A stretch of 64,000 nt of DNA, from the NCBI RefSeq assembly GCF_036067295.1, contig NZ_CP107954.1, positions 1,984,001 through 2,048,000 on the forward strand, given 5' to 3'. The first letter of the stretch is position 1; each line of letters begins with the position of its first letter. Both the position numbers and the translations under genes were made by a program. The notes below the pieces were generated by a model, which did no database searches, was not told the origin of the DNA, and saw nothing but the letters and a program-made list of their open reading frames with translations. Positions 44,635 through 53,815 of this stretch are shown here, piece after piece. This stretch comes from Kribbella sp. NBC_00382 (GTDB lineage Bacteria > Actinomycetota > Actinomycetes > Propionibacteriales > Kribbellaceae).

Positions 44635-45134
44635 AGGCACTCCTGACCGCCGACGAGCGTGGGAGCCTCATCGGCTGGCTGGACGTGCAGCGGGCGCTGG
44701 TACGACCGAAGTGCGAGGGCCTGAGTGAGGCCGACGCGCATCGCCAACTCCTCCCGACCTCGCCACTCACCACCGTGGCCGGCCTGGTCTCACACCTGCG
44801 CTGGGTCGAGTACTCCTGGTTCACTGAGAACCTGCTCGGCACCCCCGACACGGGCCAAACCCCTTTCACCGAAGGCGGCCACCCCGACGCCGAGATGTTC
44901 GTCGACCACCGGACCCTGCCCGATCTGCTCGACGAGTACGACGCCGAGTGCGCCCGCTCGAACGAGATCCTCGCCGGCTTCACCCTCGACGACGTGGAGA
45001 CGGTGACCCCGCCCCGCCCGTCGGGACAGCCGGCCTCGGTCCGCTACATCCTCAACCACATGATCGAGGAAACGGCCCGCCACCTGGGCCACCTCGACAT
45101 CCTCCGGGAGCTCCTGGACGGCCGGCGCGGCTGA
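44631..45134 (+). CDS. DinB family protein (DUF664), copy 2
   Basis: A 167-residue DinB protein that overlaps copy 1 by GTGA. The same elements occur in the same order: RPKCEGLSEADAHRQL, VSHLRWVEYSWF, GHPDAEMFVDHRTL and HMIEETARHLGHLD. A tandem duplication is the obvious origin, with most change in the linker after DVETVTPPRP. A heterodimer of the two is possible, since the fold often dimerises. Confidence 0.9.
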   Translation: MKALLTADERGSLIGWLDVQRALVRPKCEGLSEADAHRQLLPTSPLTTVAGLVSHLRWVEYSWFTENLLGTPDTGQTPFTEGGHPDAEMFVDHRTLPDLLDEYDAECARSNEILAGFTLDDVETVTPPRPSGQPASVRYILNHMIEETARHLGHLDILRELLDGRRG

Positions 45135-45138
45135 CCTC

Positions 45139-45184
45139 TTGCGGATTTAGTCTGCGCGGAGATAATCTTCGCGCAGACTAAATC
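45139..45184 (+). promoter_or_regulatory. Promoter inside a 41-bp palindrome before the SRPBCC-MarR operon
   Basis: TTGCGG (45139-45144), 16 bases and GATAAT (45161-45166) form the promoter. The palindrome spans 45144-45184: 15-base perfect arms (GATTTAGTCTGCGCG and its complement) flank an 11-base centre, G-AGATAATCT-T, itself nearly symmetric. The -10 sits in the middle, so a bound repressor would block RNA polymerase. The downstream MarR protein is the obvious candidate. Confidence 0.8.
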
Positions 45185-45199
45185 GAAGGAGCTTCTGCC

Positions 45200-45616
45200 A
45201 TGTGGGTTCACGAGCACACCGCCGAGACCGCCGTACCGCGCGAGCTGATCTGGAAAACCCTGGCCGACATCGACGGCTGGACCGCCTGGGACACCTCGAT
45301 GGCAGCGATCAAGCTGGACGGCCCGTTCGCCGTCGGCAGCCGGGTGCTGATGACGCCCGCCGGCCAGGACCCGATCGAATCAACCATCGTCGAGATCACG
45401 CCCGGCGAACGCTACGCCGACGAAACCACCTTCAACGGCGCGACCCTGGGCTTCAGCCATACCCTCTCCACCCTCGCGGACGGCACCACCCGCATCGTCC
45501 ACCGCCTGGAGATCACCGGCCCCGACGCGGACAGGCTGGGCCCCGAACTCGGCCCGATGATCACCGAGGACTTCCCCGAGGCGATGACCGCCCTGATCGC
45601 CCACGCCGCCAGATGA
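45200..45616 (+). CDS. SRPBCC family (START-like) protein
   Basis: A 138-residue single-domain SRPBCC/polyketide-cyclase-like protein. TAVPRELIWKTLADIDGWTAWDTSM is the typical N-terminal helix and WxxW region. The rest alternates strands ending in a long C-terminal helix. It binds a hydrophobic ligand in a deep cavity. GAAGGAG precedes ATG 45200. The stop overlaps the MarR start by ATGA, so ligand binding and MarR regulation may be linked. Confidence 0.88.
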   Translation: MWVHEHTAETAVPRELIWKTLADIDGWTAWDTSMAAIKLDGPFAVGSRVLMTPAGQDPIESTIVEITPGERYADETTFNGATLGFSHTLSTLADGTTRIVHRLEITGPDADRLGPELGPMITEDFPEAMTALIAHAAR

Positions 45617-46053
45617 CCCGCTACCCAGGCGGCCCCGCCGAAAGCCCCGGCTTCCTCCTCTGGCACGTAACCCACACCTGGCAACGAGCCATCACCACAG
45701 CCCTGGCCCCCTTGGACCTGACCCACGTCCAATTCGTCCTCCTAGCCTGCACCTGGTGGCTGACCAACGAAGGCCACACCCCCAACCAGCAAGACCTGGC
45801 CCACCAGGCAGGCACCGACATCAAAATGACCTCCCAAGTCCTGAAAACCCTAGAAAACAAGGGCCTCCTGACCCGCCAACCCTCCCCCACCGACGCCCGA
45901 GCCAAAACCCTCACCCCCACAAAGGCCGGCGTCAACCTGGCCAAGAAGGCAATCACCGCGGTCGAAGCCGTCGATACCAAATTCTTCGCCCCCGTCTCCA
46001 CAGAAGCCTTGCTGAAAACCCTCACCAAGTTGACGGCCGCCCAGGGCAGCTAG
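45613..46053 (+). CDS. MarR family transcriptional regulator
   Basis: A 146-residue winged-helix regulator. The recognition part is NQQDLAHQAGTDIKMTSQVLKTLENKGLLTRQPSPTDARAKTLTPT, a clear MarR pattern with the DxRxK wing (about residues 57-100). It is the second gene of the SRPBCC operon and probably binds the 41-bp palindrome upstream of it. Confidence 0.9.
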   Translation: MTRYPGGPAESPGFLLWHVTHTWQRAITTALAPLDLTHVQFVLLACTWWLTNEGHTPNQQDLAHQAGTDIKMTSQVLKTLENKGLLTRQPSPTDARAKTLTPTKAGVNLAKKAITAVEAVDTKFFAPVSTEALLKTLTKLTAAQGS

Positions 46054-46118
46054 GGGCAGATCGGCTTTATCCACAGGAGTTCCGACCAGGTCGCCGGCAA
46101 ATCGGTACTCTTCGCCTG

Positions 46119-46598
46119 GTGCGGATCAATGTCTACATCGACGGCTTCAACCTGTACTACGGCTGCCTGAAGGGCCAGCCGTACAAATGGCTGAACCTCG
46201 AGCACCTGGGCAGCTTCCTGACGAAGCCGACCCGCATGGCACTTGCCTCGCCCTCGCCGACCGGACCGCGCACCGTCGAGGTGATCAAGACGGAGGAGAA
46301 GGGTTCGGACGTCAACCTCGCCACCTACCTGCTCGTCGACGCGTTCCGCGATGACGCCGACGCTTTCGCCGTGGTCAGCAATGACTCCGACCTGACCGAG
46401 CCGATCCGGATCGTCTGTCATGAGCTCGGCAAGCTGGTCGGGCTGCTGAACCCACAACCGAAGCCGAGTCAGCGGCTGATGCAGTCCAAGCCGTCGTTCG
46501 CCAAGCCGATCCGTGCCGGCGTGCTCCGGGCGAGTCAGTTTCCGGCGGTAGTCACCGACCCGGCCGGCGGCCGGATCACCAAACCCACGGGCTGGTAA
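46119..46598 (+). CDS. NYN domain protein, apparently internally shortened
   Basis: A 159-residue protein with a PIN-like NYN fold start (INVYIDGFNLYYGCLKG) and later TVEVIKTEEKGSDVNLATYL and FAVVSNDSDLTEPIR, which carry the acidic residues of the metal site. Family members usually have a 50-60-residue stretch (often containing YFTARV) between the first helix and the GPRTVEVIK segment; here KWLNLEHLG leads straight to SFLTKPTRM. The frame is intact. TACTCT seven bases before GTG 46119 indicates leaderless transcription. Probable RNA nuclease; the deletion may have removed activity. Confidence 0.82.
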   Translation: MRINVYIDGFNLYYGCLKGQPYKWLNLEHLGSFLTKPTRMALASPSPTGPRTVEVIKTEEKGSDVNLATYLLVDAFRDDADAFAVVSNDSDLTEPIRIVCHELGKLVGLLNPQPKPSQRLMQSKPSFAKPIRAGVLRASQFPAVVTDPAGGRITKPTGW

Positions 46599-46604
46599 AA
46601 AGCA

Positions 46605-46628
46605 GAAGCCCCACCGAAGTGGGGCTTC
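46605..46628. terminator. Hairpin terminator after the NYN gene
   Basis: GAAGCCCCAC, loop CGAA, GTGGGGCTTC, seven bases after the stop. It is preceded by AAAAA and can serve both directions. Confidence 0.85.
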
Positions 46629-46709
46629 GCGCCCAGCCACCGAAGCAACTGGGGGGATGACGTCACTCTATCCAACGCCCAGCGACCGGGCAAACTCAGG
46701 CGACCTGGA

Positions 46710-48056
46710 TCAGTCGAGCCATTCGCCGAAGGCGTAGGGGTGGCGGGTGCAGAGGTAGGTGGCCCAGTGGAGGGTGGTGGGGGTGCCGGAGGGGTCTCGG
46801 GTGATGCGGAGGAGTTCGCCTGCTTCTCGGCCGGAGATCGTGCGGTAGACGTCTTCGGAGATTTGCTCGAAGACGGCTGGGGGCTTCCAGTCGGGGGCGC
46901 CTTGGGCTACTGCTTGGAGGGCGCCTTCGCGGACGGAGAAGACGAAGGGGCTGCCTTCGGAGTACCAGGTGCCCAGGAGGCCGGTGAGGTCTTCGGGGAC
47001 TGTGGTGCCGGGGGTCCAGGGCTTGGGCTTGGCGGGGTCGTCTTCCAGGACCTTGATGAGAAGGTCGGTGGCGAAGCCGGCCGGGTCGGGGGCCGAAGTG
47101 GTGTTCATCAGGGCGATTCCGGCGGTACCGGACGGGCGGTGGACGAAGGTGCCGGTGATGTGGCCGGGCATGCCGCCGGTGTGGCCGACGGTGACGCGGT
47201 CGCCGAGGCGGAGCAGCATGAAGCCGAGGCCGAAGCCGAGGACCCAGCGTTCGTCGACCATGATCTGCGGCTGGCACATCTCCTCGACGGTGTCCGCGGA
47301 CAGCACCGAGTCGACCGGGTCGGCGATGAAGGAAGCCCACTTCGCCAGGTCTGCGGCAGTACTGGCGAGACCGCCGCACGCGTTCATCGCGCCGATGTCG
47401 AGCACCGGCTCCTTCACCGGTACGTCAGACCACGGCGGCACGTAGTACCCCTGAGCGGCCGGCCCGCCGTCGAACCCGATCGTCGTCCGGCTCATCTCCA
47501 GCGGCTGCAGGATGCGCGCCTTGATCGAGTCGTACCAGCTGCGTCCCTCGAGCCGCTCGATCACCTCGCCGAGCAGCGAGTAGACCAGGTTCGAGTAGTG
47601 GAACCGGTGGTGCGGCTTGCCGATCCGCTCGGCGTCGTTCCAGCCGGTCAGCAGCTGGTCGCGGTTCGGGAACGACATCGTGTCCCAGACGTCGCCGACC
47701 GGTTCGCGCTGCATGCCGCTGACGTGGCTGAGCATCTGCCGCACGGTGACGCCACCGTGCTTGGTCTCGGGCAGCAGCTTGTCGAGCTGATCGTCCAGGC
47801 TGAGCTTGCCCTCGTCGCGCAGCGCCAGGATCGTCACCGCGGTGAAGGTCTTGCTGTGCGAGGCGATCAGGTACTGCGTATCGGCGGTCGGCGCGACGCC
47901 CGGCTGGTCCAGATCGGCGGAGCCGACCCCTTCGGACCAGGCCAGCGCACCGTCGCGGGCAACGGCCCCGACAAGCCCGGGCACCCGCCCCTTGGCCTGG
48001 CGGTCGGCGACGATCCGGCTGAGCGCGGACTGGGTCTGAGCGGAGATCTCGGTCAC
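46710..48056 (-). CDS. Serine hydrolase, beta-lactamase fold, copy 2
   Basis: A 448-residue protein with SHSK (YLIASHSKTFTAVTI), YSN (RFHYSNLVYSLLG) and HTGG, the same class C-type layout as the 33222-34631 protein. No signal peptide. A C-terminal lipocalin-like region follows the catalytic domain (LTGLLGTWYSEGSPFVFSV). GTG 48056 is chosen because TACTGT lies six bases before it (leaderless); ATG 48074 in frame is the alternative. It is divergent from the SARP gene. Confidence 0.86.
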   Translation of the reverse strand: MTEISAQTQSALSRIVADRQAKGRVPGLVGAVARDGALAWSEGVGSADLDQPGVAPTADTQYLIASHSKTFTAVTILALRDEGKLSLDDQLDKLLPETKHGGVTVRQMLSHVSGMQREPVGDVWDTMSFPNRDQLLTGWNDAERIGKPHHRFHYSNLVYSLLGEVIERLEGRSWYDSIKARILQPLEMSRTTIGFDGGPAAQGYYVPPWSDVPVKEPVLDIGAMNACGGLASTAADLAKWASFIADPVDSVLSADTVEEMCQPQIMVDERWVLGFGLGFMLLRLGDRVTVGHTGGMPGHITGTFVHRPSGTAGIALMNTTSAPDPAGFATDLLIKVLEDDPAKPKPWTPGTTVPEDLTGLLGTWYSEGSPFVFSVREGALQAVAQGAPDWKPPAVFEQISEDVYRTISGREAGELLRITRDPSGTPTTLHWATYLCTRHPYAFGEWLD

Positions 48057-48140
48057 TGATCGACAGTAAGCCATCCAAGGGCCGGTATGGATGTGACAAA
48101 AGACAGGGGTCTGAACGGGCACTTATGGGAGGGTGGGAAC

Positions 48141-51100
48141 GTGCGCATAGCGGTGCTCGGTCCTCTCGCCATGTGGGCGGCCGACGGATCTCCGCTGGAC
48201 GTCCGCGGAGTCCGGCTGCGCGGCCTGCTGGCCAGGCTCGCGCTGAGCGCGGGCCGCCCGGTCGGCATCGACACCTTGGTCGACGGTCTGTGGGGCACCG
48301 AGGCACCCAGCGCGAACGCCTTGCAGTCGCTGGTCTCGCGACTGCGCGGCGGCCTGCCCGCCACCGAGTCGAGCATCTCGGTCCAATCCGGCCCGGCCGG
48401 CTACACGCTGACCATCTCGCCCGAGTCCGTCGACGCGCTCCACTTCGAGGACCTGGTACGCCGGGGCCGCGAGCTGCTCACCACCGATCCCAGCCAGGCC
48501 AAGGCGCTGCTCACCCAGGCCGAGCGACTCTGGCGTGGTGACGCCCTGGCCGACCTCCGTGACCTGCCGTTCGCCGCGATCGAGGCCGACCGCCTCGAGG
48601 AGCTCAAGCTGGGCGCCTCCGAGGACCTCGCCGAGGCAGCCGTCGCCAGCGGCAATGCCCGCGAGGTAACCCCCGAGCTTGAGCGCCTCAGCGCCACCCA
48701 CCCCCTCCGCGAACGCGTCCACGAACTCCTCATCAGAGCCCTGTACGCCGACGGCCGCCAAGCCGAAGCACTAGCCGCCTACGAGCGAGTCCGCTCAACC
48801 CTCGCGGACGAGCTCGGCGCAGACCCCGGCGCCAGACTCCGCGAGCTCCACGTGTCCGTACTACGCGGAGACGCGATCGACCCAGTCGCCACGACTCCCG
48901 TAGTACCGGCTGTCCAGACATCGGCGCCGCGCAGCAACCTGCGTGCCCCGATGACCAGCTTCGTCGGCCGGGCCGGTGATGTGGCCGAGCTGGCCCGCCT
49001 GCTCAGCAACGGCACCCGGCTCGTCACCATGGTCGGCCCCGGTGGCGCGGGCAAGACCCGGCTGGCCACCGAGACCGGCCGCTCGCTAGTCGATCAGACC
49101 GGTGACGGCATCTGGTTCGTCGAGCTGGCCCCGCTCGCCGATGCAGCCGACGTGGCGCCCGCGATCCTCGGCGCGCTCGGTGCCAGCGAGTACGTCGACA
49201 ACATCCAGTCAGGTCTCGCGCCGAAGCACTTCCCCACCAGCCGAGCAGCCACCCAGCGACTCGTCGAGGTCGTTGCGGATCGACGCGTGCTGCTCGTGCT
49301 CGACAACTGCGAACACCTGGTCCAAGAGGTGGCCGACCTCGTCGACTCGCTGCTCGCCGCCTGCCCCCGGCTGCGCGTGCTGACCACCAGCCGCGAGCCA
49401 CTGAGCATCCCTGGTGAACACCTGCATCAGGTGGGATCCCTCGGACTGCCGCCGGTCGACAGTACCGACGACAGCTACCCATCGATCCAGCTGTTCGTCG
49501 ACCGGGCCCGCGCAGTCCGCCCCGACTTTGCCGTCACCAGCGCGAACCGGCAGGCGATCGCCGAGATCTGCCGCCGCCTCGACGGCATGCCCTTGGCGAT
49601 CGAACTCGCCGCGGCCCGTCTGCGCGCGCTCACCCCGCTGCAGATCGTCGACCGGCTCAATGACCGATTCCGCTTGCTGACAAGCGGTTCCCGGACCGCG
49701 CTCCCCCGGCATCAGACTCTGCGCGCGGTTGTGGAGTGGAGCTGGGACCTGCTCGACAGCGACGAGCAGGCAGTTGCCCGCAGACTGTCCCTCTTCTCCG
49801 GCGGCGCGACCCTCGAAGCCGCCGAACGCGTCTGCAGCGGACCCGGCCTGCCACCGGAGGCAGTGCTCGGAGTGCTGGCCTCACTGGTCGACAAGTCGCT
49901 AGTCGAAGCTGCTGCCGACGACTGGTCGGTTCGCTACCGAATGCTCGAGACGGTGAAGGCGTACGGCGCCGAGCAGCTCGCGGCATCCGGCGAGACGGCA
50001 CAGGTCCGCCAGGCGCATACGGCGTATTTCACCGAGCTGCTCCAGCAAGCCCGGCCCAAGCTGCACACCGGCGAGCAACTGCAGTGGATCGCCCGGTTCG
50101 ACGCGGACAACGAGAACCTGCTGGACGCGCTCCGTACCGCCGTCGACGCCGGCGACGCGCAGACCGCGCTCGAACTCGTCTCGGTGCTCGGCGAGTACTG
50201 GAACATGCGCGGCCGCCCCACCGAGGCGATCACCTGGTTCGAGGCCGCGCTCGCGGTACCGGGCCCGAGCCATCCGCTGAGCCGGGCGACCACGCTGATG
50301 ATGTACGCGATCGGCACCATCTCGAACGGGGAGGATCCGTCGGCGTCGTTCGGTGGTGCGATCCGCGGGCTGGCCGAGGTACGGATGCTCAGCCGCAGGC
50401 ACCGGGTGGTGGCCGAATCCGGCATCGGCCGGTTCACGAACTCAGTCTGGGCGATGGTCCGCCGCGACAAGGCGACCTCCTTCCGCGAACTCGAGGCGGC
50501 CCGGCACGACGAGGACCCGTGGACCCGGAACATGGCCGGGATGATGACCGCAATGTTCCGCGAGAACGAAGGCCAGGTCGAGGAGATGGCCGTCGATCTC
50601 GCGGCGGCGCTCGACGGCTTCCGGACGCTGGGCGATCGCTGGGGAACCTCGATGGCGCTACGCGGGCTGTCCAGCTTCCAAGCCGCCTCCGGCGATCATC
50701 AGGCCGCGCTGGCCTCGCTCACCGAGGCGCTACAACTGGTCGACGAACTCGGTACCACCGAAGGGGTCTCGCAACTGCTGGCCAGCTCGGCCGGCAGCCG
50801 GGCAGAGCTGAACGACTACGACGGCGCCCGGAGCGATCTCGTCCGAGCGCTGCAGCTGGCCGAGGAGCACGGAAGCGCCGGCGGGCAGGCGATGGCGCTG
50901 ATCGGGTTCAGCATGCTCGCCCGGCGGGAGGGCAAGCTGGACGAGGCCAAGCAGTTGGCCGATCGGGCCTACTCGATGCTCGACCTGGTCTCCGAACGGA
51001 TCGCGCCGCATGGCGAGGCGATGGTGCTCAGCCAACTCGGTCTGGTTTCCGTCGCGCGTGGCGAGCTCGCCGAGGCCCGTGAGTACAGCAAGTCGGCGGT

Positions 51101-51506
51101 CAGCCGGGCGGTCACCACCGAGGACATGCCGCTGGCCTCCGGCATCGTCGAAGCCGCCGCCGCGGTGGACCTGCTCGCCGGGGATCTCGAACTCGCCGCC
51201 CGGACCCTCGGCATCGCCGCGGCTCTGCGCGGGATGCGGACCATTCCCGGCCACGAGGTGCGCGCGACCGTCGACCGGCTGCGCGCCGAGCTCGGCGAGG
51301 CGCAGTACGAGAACGCGTACGACGGCGGCGCCCGGCTGAGTCGCGAGGACGCGACCGCCGAGCTCCGTAAGCGGTTCGACATCCCTGACCCGCGAAACGT
51401 GATCGGACTGCTCATGCAAGGCCAGGACAGTACGGAGGGCTCGATGCGGATCAGTTCCGGGCCGACGGGCTCGTTGCGAACGGGTAGCTCAGCTCAGCAT
51501 GAGTGA
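48141..51506 (+). CDS. SARP/AfsR-type regulator with NB-ARC and TPR domains
   Basis: A 1121-residue regulator. Residues 1-90 are an OmpR-type winged helix (RIAVLGPLAMWA, LWGTEAPSANALQSLVSRLR), and 95-240 a bacterial transcription activation (BTAD) domain. About 270-560 are an NB-ARC ATPase with Walker A (MVGPGGAGKTRLATE), Walker B (VLLVLDNCEHL) and LTTSREPL, then TPR-like helices to the end. AfsR and SARP proteins of this shape activate secondary-metabolite or stress genes. GTG 48141 has GGAGGG upstream. No biosynthetic cluster lies next to it, so its targets are distant or unknown. It overlaps the convergent TetR gene by 18 bases. Confidence 0.93.
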   Translation: MRIAVLGPLAMWAADGSPLDVRGVRLRGLLARLALSAGRPVGIDTLVDGLWGTEAPSANALQSLVSRLRGGLPATESSISVQSGPAGYTLTISPESVDALHFEDLVRRGRELLTTDPSQAKALLTQAERLWRGDALADLRDLPFAAIEADRLEELKLGASEDLAEAAVASGNAREVTPELERLSATHPLRERVHELLIRALYADGRQAEALAAYERVRSTLADELGADPGARLRELHVSVLRGDAIDPVATTPVVPAVQTSAPRSNLRAPMTSFVGRAGDVAELARLLSNGTRLVTMVGPGGAGKTRLATETGRSLVDQTGDGIWFVELAPLADAADVAPAILGALGASEYVDNIQSGLAPKHFPTSRAATQRLVEVVADRRVLLVLDNCEHLVQEVADLVDSLLAACPRLRVLTTSREPLSIPGEHLHQVGSLGLPPVDSTDDSYPSIQLFVDRARAVRPDFAVTSANRQAIAEICRRLDGMPLAIELAAARLRALTPLQIVDRLNDRFRLLTSGSRTALPRHQTLRAVVEWSWDLLDSDEQAVARRLSLFSGGATLEAAERVCSGPGLPPEAVLGVLASLVDKSLVEAAADDWSVRYRMLETVKAYGAEQLAASGETAQVRQAHTAYFTELLQQARPKLHTGEQLQWIARFDADNENLLDALRTAVDAGDAQTALELVSVLGEYWNMRGRPTEAITWFEAALAVPGPSHPLSRATTLMMYAIGTISNGEDPSASFGGAIRGLAEVRMLSRRHRVVAESGIGRFTNSVWAMVRRDKATSFRELEAARHDEDPWTRNMAGMMTAMFRENEGQVEEMAVDLAAALDGFRTLGDRWGTSMALRGLSSFQAASGDHQAALASLTEALQLVDELGTTEGVSQLLASSAGSRAELNDYDGARSDLVRALQLAEEHGSAGGQAMALIGFSMLARREGKLDEAKQLADRAYSMLDLVSERIAPHGEAMVLSQLGLVSVARGELAEAREYSKSAVSRAVTTEDMPLASGIVEAAAAVDLLAGDLELAARTLGIAAALRGMRTIPGHEVRATVDRLRAELGEAQYENAYDGGARLSREDATAELRKRFDIPDPRNVIGLLMQGQDSTEGSMRISSGPTGSLRTGSSAQHE

Positions 51507-52115
51507 GACCGCCAGATCGCGCAGCGCGGTCTGGACCTGCTGCTCCGGTGGGCGTGGCTCGGTCAGCATCCAGTCGTAGACGACGGTGTTGACCGCGCCG
51601 ATGAAACACAGCCCGAGGAAGCGGAAGTCCTTACGGGTCAGCTCGTTGCGGGTCACCGCCACCTCGCCGACCCCGACGACGCTGGAGATCAGCAACTCGC
51701 GGAAGGCGATCCGCTGCTCCTCCACCGCCGGGCTCGCGCCGACCACTTCGACGAACGAGATCCGGGCCCGGCGCAGATCGGCCATGATGGTCCGCAGGTA
51801 GCCGTCGACGGCCGCCACGATCCGGTCCCGGACGGGCGCGTCGGCGGTCTTCGTCAACGCCTCACCGGTACTCCGGACCGCCAGCTCGATCACCTGGGCG
51901 TGCACCGCGAGCAGCACGGCTTCCTTGTTCTGGAACTCGTGGTAGAAGTGCCGGGTCGAGACTTTCGCCTGCGCACACAGCCGTTCCACCGAGGTCGCGG
52001 GGTAGCCATCGGTCCCGAACAGCTCCAGCGCGGCATCCAGCAGACGTTCCCGTCGCGCCGCCTTCCACTCCTCGACGGAGCGACCGGAGTAGCGGCGTTC
52101 GGAGGGTTCGCTCAT
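51489..52115 (-). CDS. TetR family regulator of the lipase/ligase operon
   Basis: A 208-residue TetR protein. The helix-turn-helix is TSVERLCAQAKVSTRHFYHEF (about residues 36-56), with HFYHEFQNKEAVL like fatty-acid regulators. ATG 52115 has AGAGG upstream. The palindromes at 52177-52216 lie in the divergent gap, so it most likely controls the 52235-54996 operon. Confidence 0.9.
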   Translation of the reverse strand: MSEPSERRYSGRSVEEWKAARRERLLDAALELFGTDGYPATSVERLCAQAKVSTRHFYHEFQNKEAVLLAVHAQVIELAVRSTGEALTKTADAPVRDRIVAAVDGYLRTIMADLRRARISFVEVVGASPAVEEQRIAFRELLISSVVGVGEVAVTRNELTRKDFRFLGLCFIGAVNTVVYDWMLTEPRPPEQQVQTALRDLAVSLMLS

Positions 52116-52148
52116 TGCACCTCTTGTCGATACCCCGTGCGTGAACTC

Positions 52149-52216
52149 TTGCCATCTTAGCCAGATCCGCTCTACATTACTGACCAGTTTCCAAGTGAAA
52201 AGACTACTTTTCACTT
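52149..52216 (+). promoter_or_regulatory. Promoter and operators of the acyl-CoA ligase/lipase operon
   Basis: TTGCCA (52149-52154), 18 bases, TACATT (52173-52178). Downstream lie TTACTGACCAGTTT (52177-52190), like the site at 12311, and a perfect 10-base inverted repeat AAGTGAAAAG-ACTA-CTTTTCACTT at 52193-52216. The first would block promoter access, and the second lies in the 5' untranslated region. Confidence 0.65.
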
Positions 52217-52234
52217 ATTCTCCGGAGGCTGCGT

Positions 52235-53815
52235 ATGAAGTCGGCCGACAAACTGCGTGCGGTACGGGTACTGCGCGCCGCCGGGCTGCTCGATCTGAGC
52301 CGCCCGGTTCTCACCGCGACCACTTCCCTGGCGATGCGGCGGCTGGGACCGATTGCAGGTGCGGCACACATCGCCGCCCGACGAGATCCCGATGACCTCG
52401 CTCTGATCGACGAACTCGGCGAGCTGACTTATGGCGAGCTCGACCGACGGGCGAATGCCTTGGCCCGCGGCTGGGCGGCGGCAGGCGTGACGCCGGGTCA
52501 GGTGATCGGTGTGCTCTGCCGGGATCATCGCGGGGTCGTCGACGCGATGATTGCCTGCGGCAAGCTCGGAGTGCGATTGGTCTTGCTCAACACGGGTTTC
52601 AGCCGGGTTCAGCTGGCCGATGTGGCCCGCAGGGAAGGGGTTTCGGCGCTCGTCCACGACGAGGAGTTCGACGACCTGCTGTCCGCAGTATCGGCTGAGG
52701 TTCGCAGGTTCGTTGCCTGGGGCACCTCAAGTGACCTTGAGGCGATGATCGCCGCGCACGACGGCGGACCGTTGAAGTTGCCTCGCCGGCAGGCCGGGAT
52801 GGTGCTGCTGACCGGCGGCACGACCGGTACGCCGAAAGGCGCGCCCCGGCAGGTCCGGTCCCCGTTGATGGCGGCGCAGTTCCTCGACCGGGTGCCGTTG
52901 CGGCGTGGCGACACCGTCTTCATCGCGGCGCCGACGTTCCATGGCACCGGGCTGACGCAGTTCATCATGACGCTCGCGCTCGGCTCGACGATCGTGCTCC
53001 GCCGCCGCTTCGACGCGACCGCCACCCTCGAAGGAATCGAACGGCATCGGGCCACCGCGCTGATCGTCGTACCGACCATGCTGCAAAGGATTCTGGCGGC
53101 CGGGCCAGAGCGCTACGACACCAGCTCTCTGCGGGTGATCATGAGCGCAGGTGCCTTGCTGCCAACGGATCTGGGCAACCGGACGATGGACGCGTTCGGC
53201 CCGGTGCTGCACAACCTCTACGGCTCGACCGAGTGCGCCGTCGCCACCGTCGCGATGCCCGACGACTGGCAGGCAGCGCCCGGAACTGCCGGCCTCCCGC
53301 CCGTCGGTTGCCAGGTCCGCCTGTACGACGAAGCCGACCGGCTGATCCAGCAGCCCGGCACCGCCGGGCGGATCTTCGTCGGCAACGGACTCAGCTTCGC
53401 CGGCTACTCCGGCGGCGGTCACAAGGACATGATCGACGGCCTGCTGAGCACCGGCGACCTCGGCCATCTCGACGCCGGCGGGCGGCTGTTCGTGGACGGC
53501 CGCGACGACGACATGATCGTGTCCGGTGGCGAGAACGTCTTCCCGATCGAGGTCGAGAACCTGGTGGAGGCGATGCCCGGCGTCGCGGAGGTCGCCTCGC
53601 TCGGCGTACCGGACGAGGAGTTCGGCCAGCGGCTGCGGCTGTACGTCGTACTGGCCGACGGCTCCACCCTCGACAGCGACGCGATCCGCCATCACGTCAG
53701 GGAGAACCTGGCGCGTTACAAAGTGCCCCGCGAGGTCGTTTTCCTCGATGAGCTCCCCCGAACGGCGACCGGCAAGGTCTACCGCCCCCACCTCGAAGGT
53801 AAGGACACCGCATGA
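52235..53815 (+). CDS. AMP-binding acyl-CoA ligase (FadD-like)
   Basis: A 526-residue fatty-acyl-CoA ligase relative. LLTGGTTGTPKGAPRQ is the P-loop, NLYGSTECAVA the substrate region, TGDLGHLD and DDDMIVSGGENVFPIEVE the hinge, and TATGKVYR holds the catalytic Lys. GGAGG is well placed before ATG 52235. It overlaps the secreted-lipase gene by ATGA, so released fatty acids may be activated by this enzyme after uptake. Confidence 0.92.
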   Translation: MKSADKLRAVRVLRAAGLLDLSRPVLTATTSLAMRRLGPIAGAAHIAARRDPDDLALIDELGELTYGELDRRANALARGWAAAGVTPGQVIGVLCRDHRGVVDAMIACGKLGVRLVLLNTGFSRVQLADVARREGVSALVHDEEFDDLLSAVSAEVRRFVAWGTSSDLEAMIAAHDGGPLKLPRRQAGMVLLTGGTTGTPKGAPRQVRSPLMAAQFLDRVPLRRGDTVFIAAPTFHGTGLTQFIMTLALGSTIVLRRRFDATATLEGIERHRATALIVVPTMLQRILAAGPERYDTSSLRVIMSAGALLPTDLGNRTMDAFGPVLHNLYGSTECAVATVAMPDDWQAAPGTAGLPPVGCQVRLYDEADRLIQQPGTAGRIFVGNGLSFAGYSGGGHKDMIDGLLSTGDLGHLDAGGRLFVDGRDDDMIVSGGENVFPIEVENLVEAMPGVAEVASLGVPDEEFGQRLRLYVVLADGSTLDSDAIRHHVRENLARYKVPREVVFLDELPRTATGKVYRPHLEGKDTA

